DNA of 64,000 nucleotides from Geoanaerobacter pelophilus (GTDB lineage Bacteria > Desulfobacterota > Desulfuromonadia > Geobacterales > DSM-12255). The notes beneath the pieces are model-generated. The model ran no database searches, was not told the DNA's origin, and was given only the letters and a program-made list of their open reading frames with translations. Shown here one piece after another: positions 7,691 to 15,750 of the stretch (its first letter is position 1; every line of letters begins with the position of its first letter). Position numbers and translations under genes: made by a program. The DNA is taken from positions 434,001 to 498,000 of the forward strand of contig NZ_JAHCVJ010000002.1 in assembly GCF_018476885.1 (NCBI RefSeq). Reading direction: 5' to 3'.

Positions 7691-7972
7691 CTATGCAGTG
7701 CGACTGGTAACCTCCAGCAGGTGGTAGCCGAACTGGGTCTGGATCGGACCGAGGACCTTGCCCACTTCGCCGGTGAATACTGCCTGGTCAAACTCCGGAA
7801 CCATCTGGCCCGGGCCGAATTCACCGAGACCGCCACCCTGCTTGCCCGATGGGCAAAGGGAATGCTGCTGGGCAACGGCCGCAAAGTCGGCGCCAGTTTC
7901 AATCTGCTTCTTGAGGTCTTCGCAGACCTCCTTGCTTGCCACCAGGATGTGGCGGGCAGTGGCTCTTGCCAT
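7691..7972 (-). CDS. ppiC: Peptidyl-prolyl cis-trans isomerase, parvulin type
   Basis: Single-domain parvulin of 93 aa, the same length as E. coli PpiC, which catalyses proline isomerisation in folding proteins. It has no signal peptide, so it is cytoplasmic. Motifs: RATARHILV at the start, the GADFAAVAQQHSLCPSG segment with the family Cys/Ser, GGGLGEFGPGQMVPEFDQAVF and the C-terminal TQFGYHLLEV. RBS is AAGGAG. The 266-base gap on its other side carries the promoter-attenuator of the DUF445 gene. Confidence 0.93.
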   Translation of the reverse strand: MARATARHILVASKEVCEDLKKQIETGADFAAVAQQHSLCPSGKQGGGLGEFGPGQMVPEFDQAVFTGEVGKVLGPIQTQFGYHLLEVTSRTA

Positions 7973-8130
7973 TGTCTACTCCTTATTGGGTTAGTGTCTT
8001 ACCTTTTGGGTCAGGAATCATAGCATAATCCATCTCAGGGGGAAACGCCTTATCACTGATGATGGCTGACAGGTAATTGCGTAGCAGAACCCAGGAGCCG
8101 GCCATTTGGGCTGCTGTGATGCACCAGGCG

Positions 8131-8211
8131 TTGACAAAAGCGGTGCCCCCATGCCATACATTAACGGCGTAAGGGAAAGCCGCTTCGGTCTGATGAAGCG
8201 GCTTTGTTGTT
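8131..8211 (+). promoter_or_regulatory. Promoter followed at once by an intrinsic terminator (leader of DUF445 gene)
   Basis: TTGACA (8131-8136) and CATACA (8155-8160, spacer 18) form a promoter. About 10 bases after the expected +1 comes an 11-bp hairpin AAAGCCGCTTC/GAAGCGGCTTT (8176-8205) followed by GTTGTT. The start codon of the DUF445 gene is at 8239. Either this is a short terminated RNA of about 45 bases, or a leader attenuator. The preceding 7973-8130 stretch shows nothing recognisable. Confidence 0.5.
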
Positions 8212-8238
8212 AGACGACACCAGATCTGGAGACAGCGT

Positions 8239-9501
8239 GTGGACTACAGAAAACGGATATTGATCAGAAACAAGGCAATAGCGACGGGATTGATGATCGG
8301 CGCGGCCCTACTATTCGTGGTTGCTCGCAGCCAGAAGGGACATGGCGCCTGGGAATGGCTGGCCGCTTTTGCCGAGGCCGCCATGGTTGGCGCCCTGGCT
8401 GACTGGTTTGCTGTGGTGGCGCTGTTTCGCCACCCATTGGGGATACCGATCCCCCATACGGCCATCATTAAAAGCAAAAAGGATGTCATTGCCGGGAACC
8501 TGGCCGACTTTATCCGCGACAAGTTCCTGGCCAGCGACACCCTGATTGCCAAGCTGCGGGAGTATAACCCGGCGGAGCACCTTGCCGTTTACCTGATGTC
8601 GAAGGATAATAGCACCGGCCTGGCCAAGGGCTTGACCCGTTTGTGCTCCGACTCCCTGGATTTCATCGATGACGAACGGGTACAACAGTTGCTCAGAGCC
8701 GCTCTGAGCAACAGGATAGAAAACTTCGATCTCTCCTCTTCTGCCGGGGCGATGCTCGAAACCTTAAGGAAAGACAATCGCCACCAGATCGTGCTTGACG
8801 ACCTGCTGCGCCGCTTTGCCGCCTGGCTGGCAACTGCGGAAGCCCAGGCCAGGCTGGCCACTGCCATCGACAACATGTGCACCAAGGAATACCCGCTGCT
8901 GAGTGCCTTTATCCCCAATCGGGAAAGTTTTTCCAAGGGGGCGGGGGAAAAGGTCGCCAGCAGGATCAACGCCTTCATCCAGGAGGTTAATGCCGATCCT
9001 CTCCATGAGGTCAGGTACAAGTTCGACACTGCCGTGACCGGGTTCATCGCCAGGCTCAAATCCGACCCGGAGCTACGCACCAAGGTCGAGGCGATCAAAC
9101 GCGAGGTGGTGCATACCCAGTCGATAGCCGATTATGCGCAGAACCTTGCCGGCGACCTGAAGAGCTGGCTGAGCAGTGACCTGCGCCAGCCCGAGTCAAA
9201 GGTACAGGAAAAGATTACGGCAGCGATAGCCGGGCTCGGCGCCACCCTGTCGCGCGAACCGGGATTGAAAGAGTCGTTGAACGAGCACCTGGAAGCTTTG
9301 GTGATAAAATACGGGGACACGCTGCGCACAGCCATTGCCGGTCATATTACCAGCACGGTGCAGCAATGGGAAAACGATGACTATGCCAGCGAGATTGAAC
9401 TGAGCATCGGTTCCGACCTGCAGTTCATCAGGATGAATGGCACCCTGGTCGGCGGGGTGATCGGCCTGCTGCTCCATGCAATCTCGTTGCTGCTGGCTTA
9501 G
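8239..9501 (+). CDS. DUF445 family membrane protein (YjiN-like)
   Basis: Inner-membrane protein of 420 aa, function unknown. Family marks: an N-terminal membrane segment (MIGAALLFVVA), then AAMVGALADWFAVVALFRHPLGIPIPHTAII, typical of DUF445, and KKDVIAGNLADFI. The middle 300 residues are helical and soluble, and a second hydrophobic segment (LVGGVIGLLLHAISLLLA) closes the protein, so both ends are membrane-anchored. The start is GTG at 8239 after TGGAGA. It is preceded by a promoter-terminator leader, so expression may be attenuated. Confidence 0.87.
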   Translation: MDYRKRILIRNKAIATGLMIGAALLFVVARSQKGHGAWEWLAAFAEAAMVGALADWFAVVALFRHPLGIPIPHTAIIKSKKDVIAGNLADFIRDKFLASDTLIAKLREYNPAEHLAVYLMSKDNSTGLAKGLTRLCSDSLDFIDDERVQQLLRAALSNRIENFDLSSSAGAMLETLRKDNRHQIVLDDLLRRFAAWLATAEAQARLATAIDNMCTKEYPLLSAFIPNRESFSKGAGEKVASRINAFIQEVNADPLHEVRYKFDTAVTGFIARLKSDPELRTKVEAIKREVVHTQSIADYAQNLAGDLKSWLSSDLRQPESKVQEKITAAIAGLGATLSREPGLKESLNEHLEALVIKYGDTLRTAIAGHITSTVQQWENDDYASEIELSIGSDLQFIRMNGTLVGGVIGLLLHAISLLLA

Positions 9502-9561
9502 CCGGCAAGGGGGCGGCCATTTGCATTTTAGCCGATAACCACGGTGTGACAGGGGACTATT

Positions 9562-10083
9562 GTGAAAATACAGAAAGTGACTGACGAAACCCGCGTCAAG
9601 GCCTATGCGCTCTTGCAGCGCGCCTTTCCCAGCAGCGATTATGAAACCACGCTGGTGAAGAAGCTCCACGAAAATGGCCGGCCTATGCACGAATGGGTCT
9701 GCATTCATGTCGGCAAGGTCATCGCTTACATCGCCTTTACCAATGCCTATCACGGCAATGAACTCTGCGGCCTGCATCTGGCTCCAATGGCCGTAGCGCC
9801 TGACTTTCAAAAACAGGGAATCGGGTCTGAGCTGCTCAGATTTGCCTTGCGCCAGGAGGCGATCAAGAACCAGACTTTGTTTGTTCTGGGCGAGCCCGGC
9901 TACTATCAGAGGTTCGGTTTTGCGCCCTGCACTGTCCCGATCTGCCCGTTTGACAACAACAACGCGCACTTCCTGAGCATGCGCAACGAGAGCACTGTCA
10001 GCTTCGTTGTCGGCTATGAACCCGAATTTGTTCCACTTGCCATACCTCCCAGGCCAAAGACCAAAAAGCGCCGGCTACGGTGA
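9562..10083 (+). CDS. GNAT-family N-acetyltransferase (YhbS-like)
   Basis: Acetyl-CoA-dependent acyltransferase of 173 aa. The acetyl-CoA site is seen in LAPMAVAPDFQKQGIGSELL (Q/R-x-x-G-x-G) and the YhbS-type VLGEPGYYQRFGFAPC follows. The acceptor is unknown. The tail is basic (RPKTKKRRLR), which is unusual and could bind nucleic acid or be a simple extension. Start GTG at 9562. The downstream lipoprotein gene begins 21 bases later, so the two may be cotranscribed. Confidence 0.85.
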   Translation: MKIQKVTDETRVKAYALLQRAFPSSDYETTLVKKLHENGRPMHEWVCIHVGKVIAYIAFTNAYHGNELCGLHLAPMAVAPDFQKQGIGSELLRFALRQEAIKNQTLFVLGEPGYYQRFGFAPCTVPICPFDNNNAHFLSMRNESTVSFVVGYEPEFVPLAIPPRPKTKKRRLR

Positions 10084-10104
10084 TCATCAGAAAAGGACAG
10101 GGTT

Positions 10105-10365
10105 ATGCTCGTAAGGATGCGTTTGGCAGTCGTACTAGTTGCGCTGGTCATGCTTGTTGGTTGCAGCAAGCTGACCATGGAGAACTATTCTAAAATCAAG
10201 ATGGGGCTGGGCTACAGCGAGGTGATCAAGATCCTCGGCAAGCCCGATAGCTGCTCGGAAGCCCTGTTCGTGAGAAACTGCATCTGGGGCAACGAACAGC
10301 AGAACATCACGGTTAATTTCGTGGGAGACAAGGTGATCCTCTTCACCAGCAAGAACATCAAGTAA
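10105..10365 (+). CDS. Small BamE/OmlA-like lipoprotein
   Basis: Exported lipoprotein of 86 aa. The signal peptide MLVRMRLAVVLVALVMLVGC ends in lipobox LVGC. The mature part KLTMENYSKIKMGLGYSEV ... ILGKPDSCSE follows the SmpA/OmlA/DUF3862 pattern (N-x-x-K-I-x-x-G-M-x-x-x-E-V-x-x-x-L-G-x-P). Two further cysteines (PDSC, RNC) could form a disulfide. Known relatives include the BamE subunit and small inhibitors; the length fits a minimal single domain. RBS AAAAGGACAG. A terminator follows at 10395. Confidence 0.75.
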   Translation: MLVRMRLAVVLVALVMLVGCSKLTMENYSKIKMGLGYSEVIKILGKPDSCSEALFVRNCIWGNEQQNITVNFVGDKVILFTSKNIK

Positions 10366-10394
10366 CCTGAATGCCACCTTTCCACTCAACCCGC

Positions 10395-10416
10395 AAGGCA
10401 GCCAATCGGCTGCCTT
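10395..10416 (+). terminator. Hairpin of the GGCGGCC-like family
   Basis: AAGGCAGCC pairs with GGCTGCCTT around AATC, followed by TGGTGTTTT. It ends the GNAT-lipoprotein transcript. Confidence 0.7.
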
Positions 10417-10530
10417 TGGTGTTTTGGGCACCAAGTGGCGAAGCCGGTTTTATGCGATAACCTTTAGAGTAAGGACACCAACCTATCAGCGTTGTCTGCC
10501 GCTAGTGTGGCAAGATCAAGGTTACCGGCC

Positions 10531-11715
10531 ATGTTGAAAAAAGGTCTTATCAAACCGCCAACCCTTCGCTCGGCCAACACCGCCGAAGTAGAAAGGCATG
10601 CGACCTGGCTGGAACTTTTCTACGACCTGGTCTTTGTGGCGGCGCTCTCCCAGTTGGCCAACGGCTTGAGTGCAGACTATTCGCCAACCGGATTCCTCAA
10701 GTTCGCAATGATCTTCATTCCGGTCTGGTGGGCCTGGGCCGGGCACACCTTTTACCTCTCCCGCTTTGATACCGAAGATCTGTTACATCGTCTCCTCACC
10801 ATGCTGCAGATGACTGCGGTCGCCAGTCTGGCGGTGCATGTTCCCACGGCACTGACCACTGGATCGGCCGGGTTCGCGCTTTCCTATGCCACGGTACGCT
10901 TCATCCTCGTGGCTGAATATATCCGCGCCGGCAGACATATCCCGGCGGTCCGGCCCCTGACTGACCGCTACGTCCATGGGTTTGGCGCAGCAGCGGCCTT
11001 ATGGGCAGGCTCCATACTGATTCCGGCCCCCTGGCGTTTCTGGCTCTGGGGGGCGGCGCTGTTGGTAGATTTCGCCGCACCGTTGACTGCAGGGCAACTA
11101 CATGTGAGGTTCCCACCGCATCTCTCTCACTTGCCGGAACGGTTCGGACTGTTTACGATCATTGTCATCGGCGAAGCGGTTGCAAGCGTGGTATTTGGCA
11201 TCGGCAAGAACGGCTTGACGCTGGTTTCCGCGCTGGCGGGCCTCATGGGGCTGCTGATAGCCTTTGCGCTGTGGTGGGGCTATTTCGAGGGGGCAAAGGG
11301 GGCCATGACCCGCCGCTTACAAGCTCGCAGCCACTTAAAATACTATCAGCAGTGGCTTTATGCCCATCTGCCGCTGCTCATGGGGATTACTGCCGTAGCG
11401 GTTGGCATCAAGCATGTCATTTCCCTGCAACCCACAGAGCCGCTGCCCTTGTTTGAACGGTGGTTGCTCTGCTGTTCCATGGGGCTGACCGTCCTGGCCC
11501 TGAGCGCCATTTTCCTGGCCTCGACCCGTGAAGAGGAAATGGGGATGATCCGGCGACTGGCTTTGCCCTATTATCTGATTGCCTTCCTTGGCATTGCAAC
11601 CGGCAGCCTGAGCAGGCAACTGCCCGGGCTGGCTATTCTCGCCATCCTTACCCTGCTCTGTATCGCCCAGATAGGCATATCGCTGATGGCTATAACCGAT
11701 GACGGCGACCCATAG
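10531..11715 (+). CDS. Low-temperature-requirement protein A (LtrA) family membrane protein
   Basis: Polytopic inner-membrane protein of about 394 aa with roughly ten to twelve hydrophobic segments. The N-terminal ATWLELFYDLVFVAALSQLA is the LtrA family hallmark, and FGLFTIIVIGEAVASVV and SHLPERFGLF recur as family segments. LtrA was named from Listeria cold growth; the biochemical role is not known. The frame begins at TTG 10492, but ATG 10531 is preferred because AAGG sits nine bases upstream. A GGCGACC/GGCCGCC hairpin follows the gene. Confidence 0.87.
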   Translation: MLKKGLIKPPTLRSANTAEVERHATWLELFYDLVFVAALSQLANGLSADYSPTGFLKFAMIFIPVWWAWAGHTFYLSRFDTEDLLHRLLTMLQMTAVASLAVHVPTALTTGSAGFALSYATVRFILVAEYIRAGRHIPAVRPLTDRYVHGFGAAAALWAGSILIPAPWRFWLWGAALLVDFAAPLTAGQLHVRFPPHLSHLPERFGLFTIIVIGEAVASVVFGIGKNGLTLVSALAGLMGLLIAFALWWGYFEGAKGAMTRRLQARSHLKYYQQWLYAHLPLLMGITAVAVGIKHVISLQPTEPLPLFERWLLCCSMGLTVLALSAIFLASTREEEMGMIRRLALPYYLIAFLGIATGSLSRQLPGLAILAILTLLCIAQIGISLMAITDDGDP

Positions 11716-11756
11716 CCTGACACCAGAACGAAATGACTGGGCAATCCCCAATTCAC

Positions 11757-11778
11757 AAGGCGACCGCTTGGCCGCCTT
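11757..11778 (+). terminator. Hairpin of the GGCGGCC family (one mismatch)
   Basis: AAGGCGACC opposes GGCCGCCTT with one A-C mismatch and loop GCTT, then CGCTGTTT. It follows the LtrA gene. Confidence 0.6.
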
Positions 11779-11829
11779 CGCTGTTTCTACCAAAACGCCA
11801 GATTGTGATTCGATAACAATAAAAACAGA

Positions 11830-11879
11830 TTGACAGCCGACGAGCAATTATGCATATTTTAATTCGACGCATATCGAAT
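11830..11879 (+). promoter_or_regulatory. Promoter with perfect inverted-repeat operator of the ArsR-fusion gene
   Basis: TTGACA (11830-11835), 17-base spacer, CATATT (11853-11858). Directly after the -10, covering the expected +1, lies the perfect repeat ATTCGA-N6-TCGAAT (11862-11879). The next gene encodes an ArsR-type HTH protein, so this is the likely autorepression site. Confidence 0.6.
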
Positions 11880-11891
11880 CAGGAGTCGTTT

Positions 11892-12917
11892 ATGAAAACC
11901 GAACAAAGCATTGCCATCATGAAGGCCTTGGCGGACCGGTCGCGACTGGCCATTGTCAACTCGCTGCTGGAGCGCTCCCAGTATGTGGAGGAGATTGCCA
12001 AGCGCCACGGACTTGCCCCATCGACCGTCTCCTTTCACCTGCGCAAGCTGGAACAATCCGGCCTGGTCAGCAGCCACAAAGAGCAGTACTACGTTGTGTT
12101 TCAGGCCAATGACGAGATCTTCAACACCACTTTGCGCGAGATTGTTTCGATGCATCCGGTTGGTAAAGAACTCCAGGACAACCGGATGGAGCAGTACCGC
12201 TACAAGGTGCTGGAGTCGTTTTTCCGCCATGGCCGGCTGGAGAAACTGCCGGCGCAGCACAAGAAACGGCTGATTGTCCTGGAGCAGTTTGCCTTGCGCT
12301 TCAAAGCTGGGCACCGTTACAGCGAACAGGAAGTTACCGGGCTGATTCAGCCGGTTTTCGACGACTACTGCACCATTCGCCGCCTGCTGGTGGACGAAGG
12401 GATGATTCAGCGGGACGGCAGCAGTTATTGGCGCGAAGAACAGCCCGGCACTGCAGGGGCCAAGCTGCCATGGCCGGTTTCAGAGGGAGATGCTGCCGTG
12501 AACAGTCAAAAGAATTCCAGTCGCGCCGATATCAAGCGGTTGTACAAGCAAAACCAGCCGGACATGGGCATTTACCAGATCCGCAACACGGTAAATGGCC
12601 GGATCTATGTGGGCAGCAGCCAGAATCTCGAAGGGACCCGCAACAGCAGGCTGTTCCAGCTGCGTATGGGCAAGGTCGTGTTCAGCAGGGAGCTGCAAAA
12701 GGACTTGACCGAATTTGGCGCCAAGAGCTTCGAGTTTTCCATCCTCGCTACTTTGGACAAACCGGAACCGGGTGATAACGTCGAACAGTTACTGGCGGCA
12801 GTTGAGCTGCACTGGCTGGAAAAACTGCAGCCGTTCGGCACACGCGGCTACAACAGCGCCAAGGCCTATCAGCGAGAACTGAACCGGCTGCAACATCTGC
12901 CTTCAGGTAAATTATGA
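11892..12917 (+). CDS. ArsR-type HTH, DUF2087 and GIY-YIG nuclease-like domain fusion
   Basis: Three-part protein of 341 aa from ATG 11892 (RBS CAGGAG). Residues 1-85 form an ArsR winged helix (MKALADRSRLAIVNSLL ... LAPSTVSFHLRKLEQSGLV). It lacks the ELCVC metal motif, so it is probably not a metal sensor. Residues 115-182 match DUF2087 (HKKRLIVLEQFALRF ... HRYSEQEVTGLI ... DDYCTIRRLLVDEGMI). Residues 225-330 are GIY-YIG-like: GIYQIRN, RIYVGSS, a basic loop with Arg, a glutamate in ELHWLEKLQ and GYNSA. The expected catalytic Tyr, Tyr, Glu and Asn positions are therefore present. It may be a one-component repressor with nuclease or DNA-gripping activity. Biological target unknown. Confidence 0.78.
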   Translation: MKTEQSIAIMKALADRSRLAIVNSLLERSQYVEEIAKRHGLAPSTVSFHLRKLEQSGLVSSHKEQYYVVFQANDEIFNTTLREIVSMHPVGKELQDNRMEQYRYKVLESFFRHGRLEKLPAQHKKRLIVLEQFALRFKAGHRYSEQEVTGLIQPVFDDYCTIRRLLVDEGMIQRDGSSYWREEQPGTAGAKLPWPVSEGDAAVNSQKNSSRADIKRLYKQNQPDMGIYQIRNTVNGRIYVGSSQNLEGTRNSRLFQLRMGKVVFSRELQKDLTEFGAKSFEFSILATLDKPEPGDNVEQLLAAVELHWLEKLQPFGTRGYNSAKAYQRELNRLQHLPSGKL

Positions 12918-13007
12918 GCCACACTTAACCTTGCGTAATTACTGGCAAATAATGGAGAGCGGCGCTAAAATGTATTTATACAGATAACGCGAAAGGAGGG
13001 CGCAGTC

Positions 13008-13919
13008 ATGACCGCTACCATTACCTGCCAGGAGCTGAGCAAGCGGCTTGCCGATGGTGATGCCCTGCTTGTTGTAGATGTACTCCCGCCTGAGATTTAC
13101 GCCGGTCGGCACATCCCCGGGGCTTGTAACGCCTGTGTCTATGAGATGGTGTTCCTGGACCGCATTGCCGAGCTGGCACCCGACCCAGCAAGGCCGATTG
13201 TGCTCTATGACGCCTCCGGCACCACCTTGGCGGCGGCAACAGCACGGGAGAAGCTGTTGAAAGCCGGTTATAGCGATGTGCGATTGCTGGCTGGCGGCCT
13301 GAATGGCTGGACTACCAGCGGCTATCCAGCAGAAGCAGTTGCGCCGATTGCCCCGGAACCGGTCCTCGCAGACGGCATTTACCGGCTCGATCCGGCAGCC
13401 TCAGTGCTGGAGTGGACCGGCCGCAATTTCAACAATCGCCACTACGGCCGGATCCCCTTCACGGATGGCGAGATCGTCATCAGCGGCGGCGCCTTGCAGC
13501 GTGGGGCAATGAGCCTCGACATGACCGGCATCAGCAACCTGGACCTGAAAGACGAAACCTACCGGCAGATGCTCATCAGACATCTGAAATCCGATGACTT
13601 TTTTGCCGTCGACCGTTACCCGGTCGCCTCCATTGCCATTACCGGCTGGCAAGCGATCACCGAAGCCACACCGGGAACGCCCGATCACACGGTTCAGGGA
13701 GAACTGACCATCAAAGGCGTTACCCGGGAAATAGCCTTCCCGGCAGCCGTGGCGCCCCAGGAGGACGGCAGCCTCAAGGCCCAGGCAACCTTTGACATCG
13801 ACCGAACCATGTGGAACATCTGCTACGGTTCCGGCAAGCTGTTTGAAAAATTGGGCATGCATCTGGTGCACGACCGGATCGATATCGAGCTGTTCATAGT
13901 CGCCCGAAAGAGCGGGTAA
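13008..13919 (+). CDS. Rhodanese-like domain fused to YceI domain
   Basis: Cytoplasmic two-domain protein of 303 aa with RBS AAAGGAGGG. Residues 1-110 have the rhodanese fold (LLVVDVLPPEIYAGRHIPGA, LLAGGLNGWTTSGYP), but the active-site loop reads LYDASGTT: Asp68 takes the place of the persulfide-forming Cys, so sulfur transfer is unlikely. Residues 120-303 are a YceI lipocalin-like domain (GIYRLDPAASVLEWTGRN, GELTIKGVTREIAFP, DIDRTMWNICYGSG) that binds isoprenoid or fatty amide ligands in known members. YceI proteins are usually exported; no signal peptide is seen here. Neighbours give no pathway. Confidence 0.85.
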   Translation: MTATITCQELSKRLADGDALLVVDVLPPEIYAGRHIPGACNACVYEMVFLDRIAELAPDPARPIVLYDASGTTLAAATAREKLLKAGYSDVRLLAGGLNGWTTSGYPAEAVAPIAPEPVLADGIYRLDPAASVLEWTGRNFNNRHYGRIPFTDGEIVISGGALQRGAMSLDMTGISNLDLKDETYRQMLIRHLKSDDFFAVDRYPVASIAITGWQAITEATPGTPDHTVQGELTIKGVTREIAFPAAVAPQEDGSLKAQATFDIDRTMWNICYGSGKLFEKLGMHLVHDRIDIELFIVARKSG

Positions 13920-13970
13920 GGCTCTGCGCTATTTACGGTAGGGGCGCACTGTTGCTCAGGGGAGGTCACT

Positions 13971-15053
13971 ATGTCAGAGAGAACCATTCAGGACCGTGCG
14001 GCAGGGGCCATCATGGGCGCTTTCATCGGCGATGCCATGGGGCTTGGCCCGCACTGGTATTACGATCTTGACGAGCTGCGCCGTGACTACGGCGAGTGGA
14101 TCACCGATTATACCGATCCCAAGCCGGGCCGATACCATAGCGGGCTCAAAGCAGGCCAGCTCTCCCAAGCCGGCTTCATCCTCAGGCTGACCTTAGAGTC
14201 ACTGGTTGCCAGCAACGGTTACCACGAAGCTGATTTCTGCCGCCGCATGGACGAGGAGCTGCTGCCGCTGCTTGACGGCACTCCAATCAGCGGGCCGGGA
14301 GGATATACCAGCCAGTCGATCCGCGAACTGTGGCGTCAGCGGGTGCAACAACAGCTGCCCTGGGGCCGGACCGGCGGCAATGCCGACGACACCGAGGCAA
14401 TCGAACGTACCCTGGCCCTGGCGGTGCGCTATGCCCGCAACCCTCGCCGCCTCGCAGCCACCATCACCGCTAACACCATTTTGACCCAGAACGACCCGGC
14501 GATAGTCTCCATGACCGTGGCCTACGGTGCTGTGCTCGGCATGCTGGTACAGGGGCATGCCCTGAACGCGCAACTCTCGGGCAAGCTGATGCGGCTGGTC
14601 AACAAGGGGGAACTCCCGTTTCACCATATCACCAGCGACAATCTGCAACCACCCCGTCCCGGCGATCCGGACCCGTCCCATGCCGGGCTGTTCGCCTCCC
14701 CCGATGCCCTGCTGACACCGTCATACATGGCAGCAGCCGCAGTTGACCCGGAGATTCGGATCGAGCCGGCCTGGAAGGTTGCCATTGTCTACGGCATGCC
14801 CTGTGCCATCTACCACCAGCTGCCTGCGGTCTACTATCTGGCGGCACGATTCCACGACGATTTCGAGGCCGCCCTGCTTCATGCCATCAACGGTGGTGGC
14901 CAGAACCAGGCCCGCGCCACCCTGGCCGGTGCCCTGGTTGGTGCCCAGGTAGGATTGACAGGGATACCGCAACGCTTTATCGATGGGCTGGAAAACGCCG
15001 CCAGTTTGAGCAACCTTGCCAACAGCCTGGCAGCGCAGGTGGAAAGTGCTTAG
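13971..15053 (+). CDS. ADP-ribosylglycohydrolase-family protein with altered third metal motif
   Basis: ARH/DraG-fold protein of 360 aa, start ATG 13971 with RBS GGGGAGGT. The first motif is intact (GAFIGDAMGLG, Asp21) and so is the second (TGGNADDTEAI, residues 134-143). The third, normally GGDTDTN with Mg-binding aspartates, reads GGGQNQARATLAGALVGA (308-325), so both aspartates are lost. This suggests loss of canonical hydrolysis, or a different reaction as in some ARH relatives. It follows the rhodanese-YceI gene by 51 bases on the same strand and may be in the same transcript. Confidence 0.85.
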   Translation: MSERTIQDRAAGAIMGAFIGDAMGLGPHWYYDLDELRRDYGEWITDYTDPKPGRYHSGLKAGQLSQAGFILRLTLESLVASNGYHEADFCRRMDEELLPLLDGTPISGPGGYTSQSIRELWRQRVQQQLPWGRTGGNADDTEAIERTLALAVRYARNPRRLAATITANTILTQNDPAIVSMTVAYGAVLGMLVQGHALNAQLSGKLMRLVNKGELPFHHITSDNLQPPRPGDPDPSHAGLFASPDALLTPSYMAAAAVDPEIRIEPAWKVAIVYGMPCAIYHQLPAVYYLAARFHDDFEAALLHAINGGGQNQARATLAGALVGAQVGLTGIPQRFIDGLENAASLSNLANSLAAQVESA

Positions 15054-15069
15054 ACAAACAGGGGGGAGA

Positions 15070-15690
15070 TCAGCTGTTACTGCCTGCGTGGTGGGCCTTC
15101 GGCAGTGACCAGTTGAAGCGGATGGCGCAGAGACGAAGCATGGTGGTGGCAATGGCGGAAAGCGCCAGCGCCCAGGAAGAAGGAAGCGGCGTCTGATGGA
15201 GAAGATAGAGGAGGGTTCCTCCTGCCAGGCAGGCAGAGGCATAGACCTCTTTTTGCAGCACCAGCGGTACCCGTGACGAGAGAACGTCGCGCATCATCCC
15301 TCCTGCCGTGGCGGTCATGACACCCATCATGACCGAACCGACGAAGCCGATATTGAAATCAAGCCCCTTGCCGGTGCCGATTACCACAAAGGTCCCCAGC
15401 CCCAGGGCATCAAGATAGAGCAGGGGATACTCAATAAAGCCGATCCGGCGGTGAAACAGGAAAACTGCAAGCGCTACGATGATTGACAGGTAGAAATAGG
15501 TCTCGTCCTTGAAAATAAACGGCGGGGTGTCCCCCAGCAACAGGTCGCGCAGGGTTCCGCCGCCGGTTGCCGTTACCATTCCCAGGAGTAGAACGCCGAA
15601 AAGGTCCATGTCGCGCCGGATACCCGCCAGCGCGCCGGACGCTGCGAAAGCCGCAGTGCCAAGCAGGTCGAGGCTGTAAAGCAGAGTCAC
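15070..15690 (-). CDS. TRIC-family (UPF0126/YicG) membrane cation channel
   Basis: Integral membrane protein of 206 aa with about seven hydrophobic segments. Two repeats carry the family signature: TATGGGTLRDLLLG and TATAGGMMRDVLSSRVP, the paired GGG/AGG-x-x-RD motif of TRIC-like channels, which conduct monovalent cations in characterised relatives. The start is taken as GTG at 15690 because GGAGG lies nine bases upstream; the ATG at 15723 has no RBS and adds MRVNCRPEDCF. It overlaps no gene, and its stop faces the ARH-like gene. Confidence 0.88.
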   Translation of the reverse strand: MTLLYSLDLLGTAAFAASGALAGIRRDMDLFGVLLLGMVTATGGGTLRDLLLGDTPPFIFKDETYFYLSIIVALAVFLFHRRIGFIEYPLLYLDALGLGTFVVIGTGKGLDFNIGFVGSVMMGVMTATAGGMMRDVLSSRVPLVLQKEVYASACLAGGTLLYLLHQTPLPSSWALALSAIATTMLRLCAIRFNWSLPKAHHAGSNS

Positions 15691-15750
15691 AAAGCAATCC
15701 TCCGGGCGGCAGTTTACCCTCATCCTCAGATGAACGCAATGGGAGGTTAG

